Below are positions 13,215-13,795 of a stretch of 13,795 nucleotides of DNA, piece after piece. The DNA comes from DASQPR01 sp035263025 (lineage in GTDB: Bacteria > Actinomycetota > Actinomycetes > Mycobacteriales > Micromonosporaceae). The notes beneath the pieces are model-generated. The model searched no databases. It saw nothing but the letters and a program-made list of their open reading frames with translations, and was not told the DNA's origin. Both the position numbers and the translations under genes were made by a program. The stretch spans positions 1-13,795 of the forward strand of contig DATFRR010000101.1 of NCBI GenBank assembly GCA_035263025.1, read 5' to 3'. Position 1 is the stretch's first letter. Each line of letters begins with the position of its first letter.

Positions 13215-13795
13215 TGACTGAGCTTGAGATAGCTGAGGTTGAGGTAGCGGCTCCGCCGATTGTCGACTGGGACAGCTGGAACGCCGCGCGCGACGCACTG
13301 CTGACCCGGGAGAAGGCACACACCCACGAGGGTGACGCCATCGCCGCGGCGCGGCGCAGATTGCCGATGTTCGAGGTTCGCAACGTCGCGCTGATGGGCG
13401 AGCACGGACCGACCTCATTGCTCGACATGTTCGAAGGTCGCGACGTGCTGTTGGCCTGCAAGCACATGTGGCATCTCGGCAAACCGTTCGAAGATCAGTG
13501 CGAGGGCTGCACATTAACGATCTGGAACGCCCAGGACCCTGCATACCTGCACGCCCGCGGCGTGTCCTTCGCGATCTGGTGCGAGGGACCATACGAGGAG
13601 TTCGCCCCGTTCCGGACCTTCATGGGCTACCAGATGCCTTGGTACTCCGTCCACGGAGTCGAGGAGCGCGGTGTGTCCGACGGCTGGCTCAATGCCTACC
13701 TGCGCATCGGCGACCGCATCTTCCTGACCTACACCACCGACGGCCGGGGCTGCGAAGCCATGATGCCGGCCCTTCAACTGCTCGACATGACGGTG
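13214..13795 (+). CDS. DUF899 family thioredoxin-like protein, runs off right edge
   Basis: The visible 194 codons lack a stop, so the C-terminus is missing. The pattern is that of DUF899: a helical N-terminus with EKAHTHEGDAIAAARRRLPM, then SLLDMFEGRDVLL, then the redox-like motif CEGC at about 96-99. HARGVSFAIW, MGYQMPWYS, and GDRIFLTYTTDGRGCEAMM near the end follow. DUF899 proteins have a thioredoxin-like fold, but their substrate is not established. The ATG at 13214 is directly preceded by a promoter with good spacing and no ribosome-binding site. TTA is used at 13514-13516 and TTG several times, more relaxed leucine codon use than in the core genes. The gene is divergent from the HxlR-family regulator, which probably controls it. 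Confidence 0.85.
   Translation, partial: MTELEIAEVEVAAPPIVDWDSWNAARDALLTREKAHTHEGDAIAAARRRLPMFEVRNVALMGEHGPTSLLDMFEGRDVLLACKHMWHLGKPFEDQCEGCTLTIWNAQDPAYLHARGVSFAIWCEGPYEEFAPFRTFMGYQMPWYSVHGVEERGVSDGWLNAYLRIGDRIFLTYTTDGRGCEAMMPALQLLDMTV

Noticed and set aside
13201..13777. Minus-strand frames opposite the DUF899 gene
   Set aside because: The plus strand matches the DUF899 pattern throughout and has a well-formed promoter.
1..13795. CRISPR arrays, insertion sequences or a defence cluster
   Set aside because: I saw no regularly spaced repeats, no terminal inverted repeats with a transposase, and no defence gene cluster apart from the single vapBC module and the lone HNH protein.

Overview
The window looks like chromosomal DNA of a high-GC actinomycete. 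Third codon positions are strongly G/C, GTG and TTG serve as starts, several starts appear leaderless, and the housekeeping genes read as actinobacterial. The set coaE, rpsA, polA and a PdtaR-type ANTAR response regulator is a conserved actinobacterial neighbourhood, also found in mycobacteria. The PolA and RpsA sequences remind me of Micromonosporales, but that is only an impression.

Left part (1-3650): the N-terminal end of an unrecognised minus-strand gene runs off the left edge. It is followed by coaE (minus), then about 880 bp without a gene I can name. That stretch holds an open frame behind a strong ribosome-binding site but without a start codon, and a strong hairpin downstream of rpsA. 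rpsA (minus) follows, with a roughly 170-nt leader containing two hairpins.

Middle (3650-9900): an HNH-type protein gene (minus) ends in a near-textbook terminator. Diverging from it is a class I methyltransferase (plus), followed by a 47-residue small gene with a strong ribosome-binding site. A hairpin separates these from a convergent HEAT-repeat gene (minus). Upstream of that gene lies polA (minus), whose proofreading domain appears inactive.

Right part (9900-13795): the ANTAR regulator gene (minus) and a tRNA with anticodon CAA (plus) diverge from overlapping -10 elements. The tRNA carries a leucine anticodon and a leucine-type D-arm but has a short variable loop, which is unusual for bacterial leucine tRNAs. 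A two-helix PH-domain membrane protein (minus) follows, preceded by what looks like a frame-disrupted gene. A vapBC toxin-antitoxin operon (plus) comes next and overlaps the 3' end of an HxlR-family regulator gene (minus). The regulator is divergent from a DUF899 gene that starts leaderless and runs off the right edge.

How the genes work together: coaE, rpsA, polA, the regulator and the tRNA are core functions, each apparently with its own promoter rather than in one operon. The accessory genes are the HNH protein, vapBC, the HxlR/DUF899 pair and the disrupted gene. I see no mobile element, CRISPR array or defence cluster. The features most worth a second look are the short-arm leucine tRNA, the structured rpsA leader, the 47-residue gene, the disrupted gene before the PH protein, and the leaderless start pattern.
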